Positions 62,881 to 64,000 of a DNA stretch of 64,000 bases are shown here, piece after piece. The notes beneath the pieces are model-generated. The model was given only the letters and a program-made list of their open reading frames with translations, made no database searches and had not been told where the DNA came from. The DNA comes from Amphibalanus amphitrite (taxonomy: Eukaryota; Arthropoda; Thecostraca; Balanomorpha; Balanidae): contig NW_024881538.1 of assembly GCF_019059575.1 (NCBI RefSeq), forward strand, positions 868,001-932,000, read 5' to 3'. The number at the start of each line of letters is the position of its first letter. Position 1 is the stretch's first letter. The position numbers and the translations under genes are program-made.

Positions 62881-64000
62881 CACGATGAATATCATGCGAA
62901 GTCAACTATTTGCTGTCGACTCGTGGCAGGTGGGCCCGTCCGCAGCTCAGGTGGCCGCCGGGCACCGCGCTCGTCCCAGCTGCGCCGCTACTGACGTCAG
63001 AGCGCTAACTCCAGGAGCCCGGGAGCAGCCCGGAGCCCGGACCGGAGTCCGGGAGCAGCTGCGGCCGCAGCTCGGGCCTCCCCTCCCTCTCCTCCCCGCG
63101 GAGAGGCAGGTAACGACGGTAATTTCACGGCGCGGCCGCCGGACGTCCCGTGGGAGACGGGGATCGGATCGCCGGGTCACCGGATCGGCCGCCGAGGGGG
63201 GGGGGGGGGGGGGAGCGAGGGGCGGAGACGTGGCGCGGCAGGAGACATCCCGCCCGCTAAAATGTCGCTCTATTTTAGAAACACCGTGGCGTGCCCAGCC
63301 CAGTGCGTGGAGAATTAAGTTGCGAAGGATAAAGCCGCAGAGGATAAGGTCAAAGCAGAATTGTGGCCATGTAGTGTCGGCCGCGTGACCTCACCAAACG
63401 AGCGACTGGGCCATAGAACTCGGCCGGGCTAAATTTATGGCTAGATTAGCTGCGGAATCCTCCTGACACGAACACGGCCGTCACTGCACCGGAGCGCCTG
63501 GCGCGGGAAATGACAAGGTGTTCAAACAATTCACTCTTGTCGGCTGTCACCTACAAAGGACAGAGGTAATGGCTGATGGCTCGGCTGATAGCAGTCCTAG
63601 CGAGTGCAGCATCGATCCAGCGTGCAGTCGTGCAGGAGACGCATGTCAAAGATCCTTTGCAGGTGTGAGCTTGACATTTTCATGAGGTCTACGGAAACGG
63701 TTCTATAGTAAACTGCCGCATCAGAGAATTAATGAAAGTCATGTTTAGTAAAGCGTATAATAAAAGAACAAGAACATAATGCTAGACTAGCGACGATTAA
63801 ATGGAGTATGCTAAATTTGATAAAGAATCGGGACTTCGGCCACCGGACCGCAGAACCAGAGCTCATTGGTGTCCCTAAGCCATTTTTAACAGAATAATAC
63901 CGGGAAAATAATGTAAAATCTTGCTAACTATAAAAAACTAGCGGGACCAAACGATTTCAGGAAGACGATGCGAATAATAAATCTGAAAAGCCACGGCTGT
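62881..64000. other. GC-rich, unassigned end of window
   Basis: 62930-63250 is GC- and CpG-rich with a G-run near 63197-63213; a long plus-strand frame there is biased by composition and has no recognisable domain. It could be a promoter or first exon of a C2 gene isoform. 63400-64000 is ordinary AT-rich sequence with nothing recognised. Confidence 0.3.

Noticed and set aside
62885-63388. 167-residue GC-rich plus-strand frame
   Set aside because: Open because of high GC; Arg/Gly/Ala-rich, includes a G-run, no domain or splice evidence.

Overview
The window is animal nuclear DNA, most likely from an arthropod and probably a crustacean. Evidence: short exons with GT-AG (and one GC-AG) introns, an arthropod-type ITG-like neuropeptide precursor, long (GA)n microsatellites, LINE and mariner copies, and very dense non-autonomous repeats. 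No species can be named from the sequence. Gene models were assembled by hand from splice signals, open frames and intron-phase agreement.

Layout. 0.3-11.8 kb, minus strand: most of a concentrative nucleoside transporter (CNT/SLC28) gene in at least 14 exons; the start codon was not found. 16.2-28.7 kb, minus strand: a complete six-exon ITG-like (prohormone-3 family) neuropeptide precursor of 236 codons, with a probable non-coding first exon near 33.3-33.5 kb. 37.7-51.9 kb, plus strand: a 15-exon gene for a 552-residue coiled-coil protein with an N-terminal myristoylation/palmitoylation motif, not recognised by name. 54.7-59.0 kb, minus strand: the last two exons of a C2-domain protein whose upstream exons lie outside the window. 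The ITG and coiled-coil genes are divergent; the coiled-coil and C2 genes are convergent. Nothing suggests that the four genes share a pathway.

Introns and spacers are packed with mobile DNA: two LINE copies of one clade (a 5'-truncated piece at 5.6-6.8 kb and a nearly full copy at 59.3-62.9 kb broken by one frameshift), an internally decayed mariner copy at 18.1-19.0 kb, and many non-autonomous inverted-repeat elements.

The most unusual content is a set of elements flanked by TTAA, with CCCGCG-type ends, a subterminal G-run and hairpin whose stem differs between copies, and a non-coding body crowded with GGTCA/TGACC pentamers (7.8-9.0, 30.6-31.7, 35.1-36.5 and 45.7-46.9 kb, plus damaged relatives). 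Two larger elements (26.0-28.3 and 55.0-58.1 kb) have ends made of serial hairpin modules with NCTAGN cores and carry the same GGTCA-rich filling. There are also three large palindromes, one centred on a tRNA 3'-half, and two minisatellites that have copied real splice sites of the host genes.
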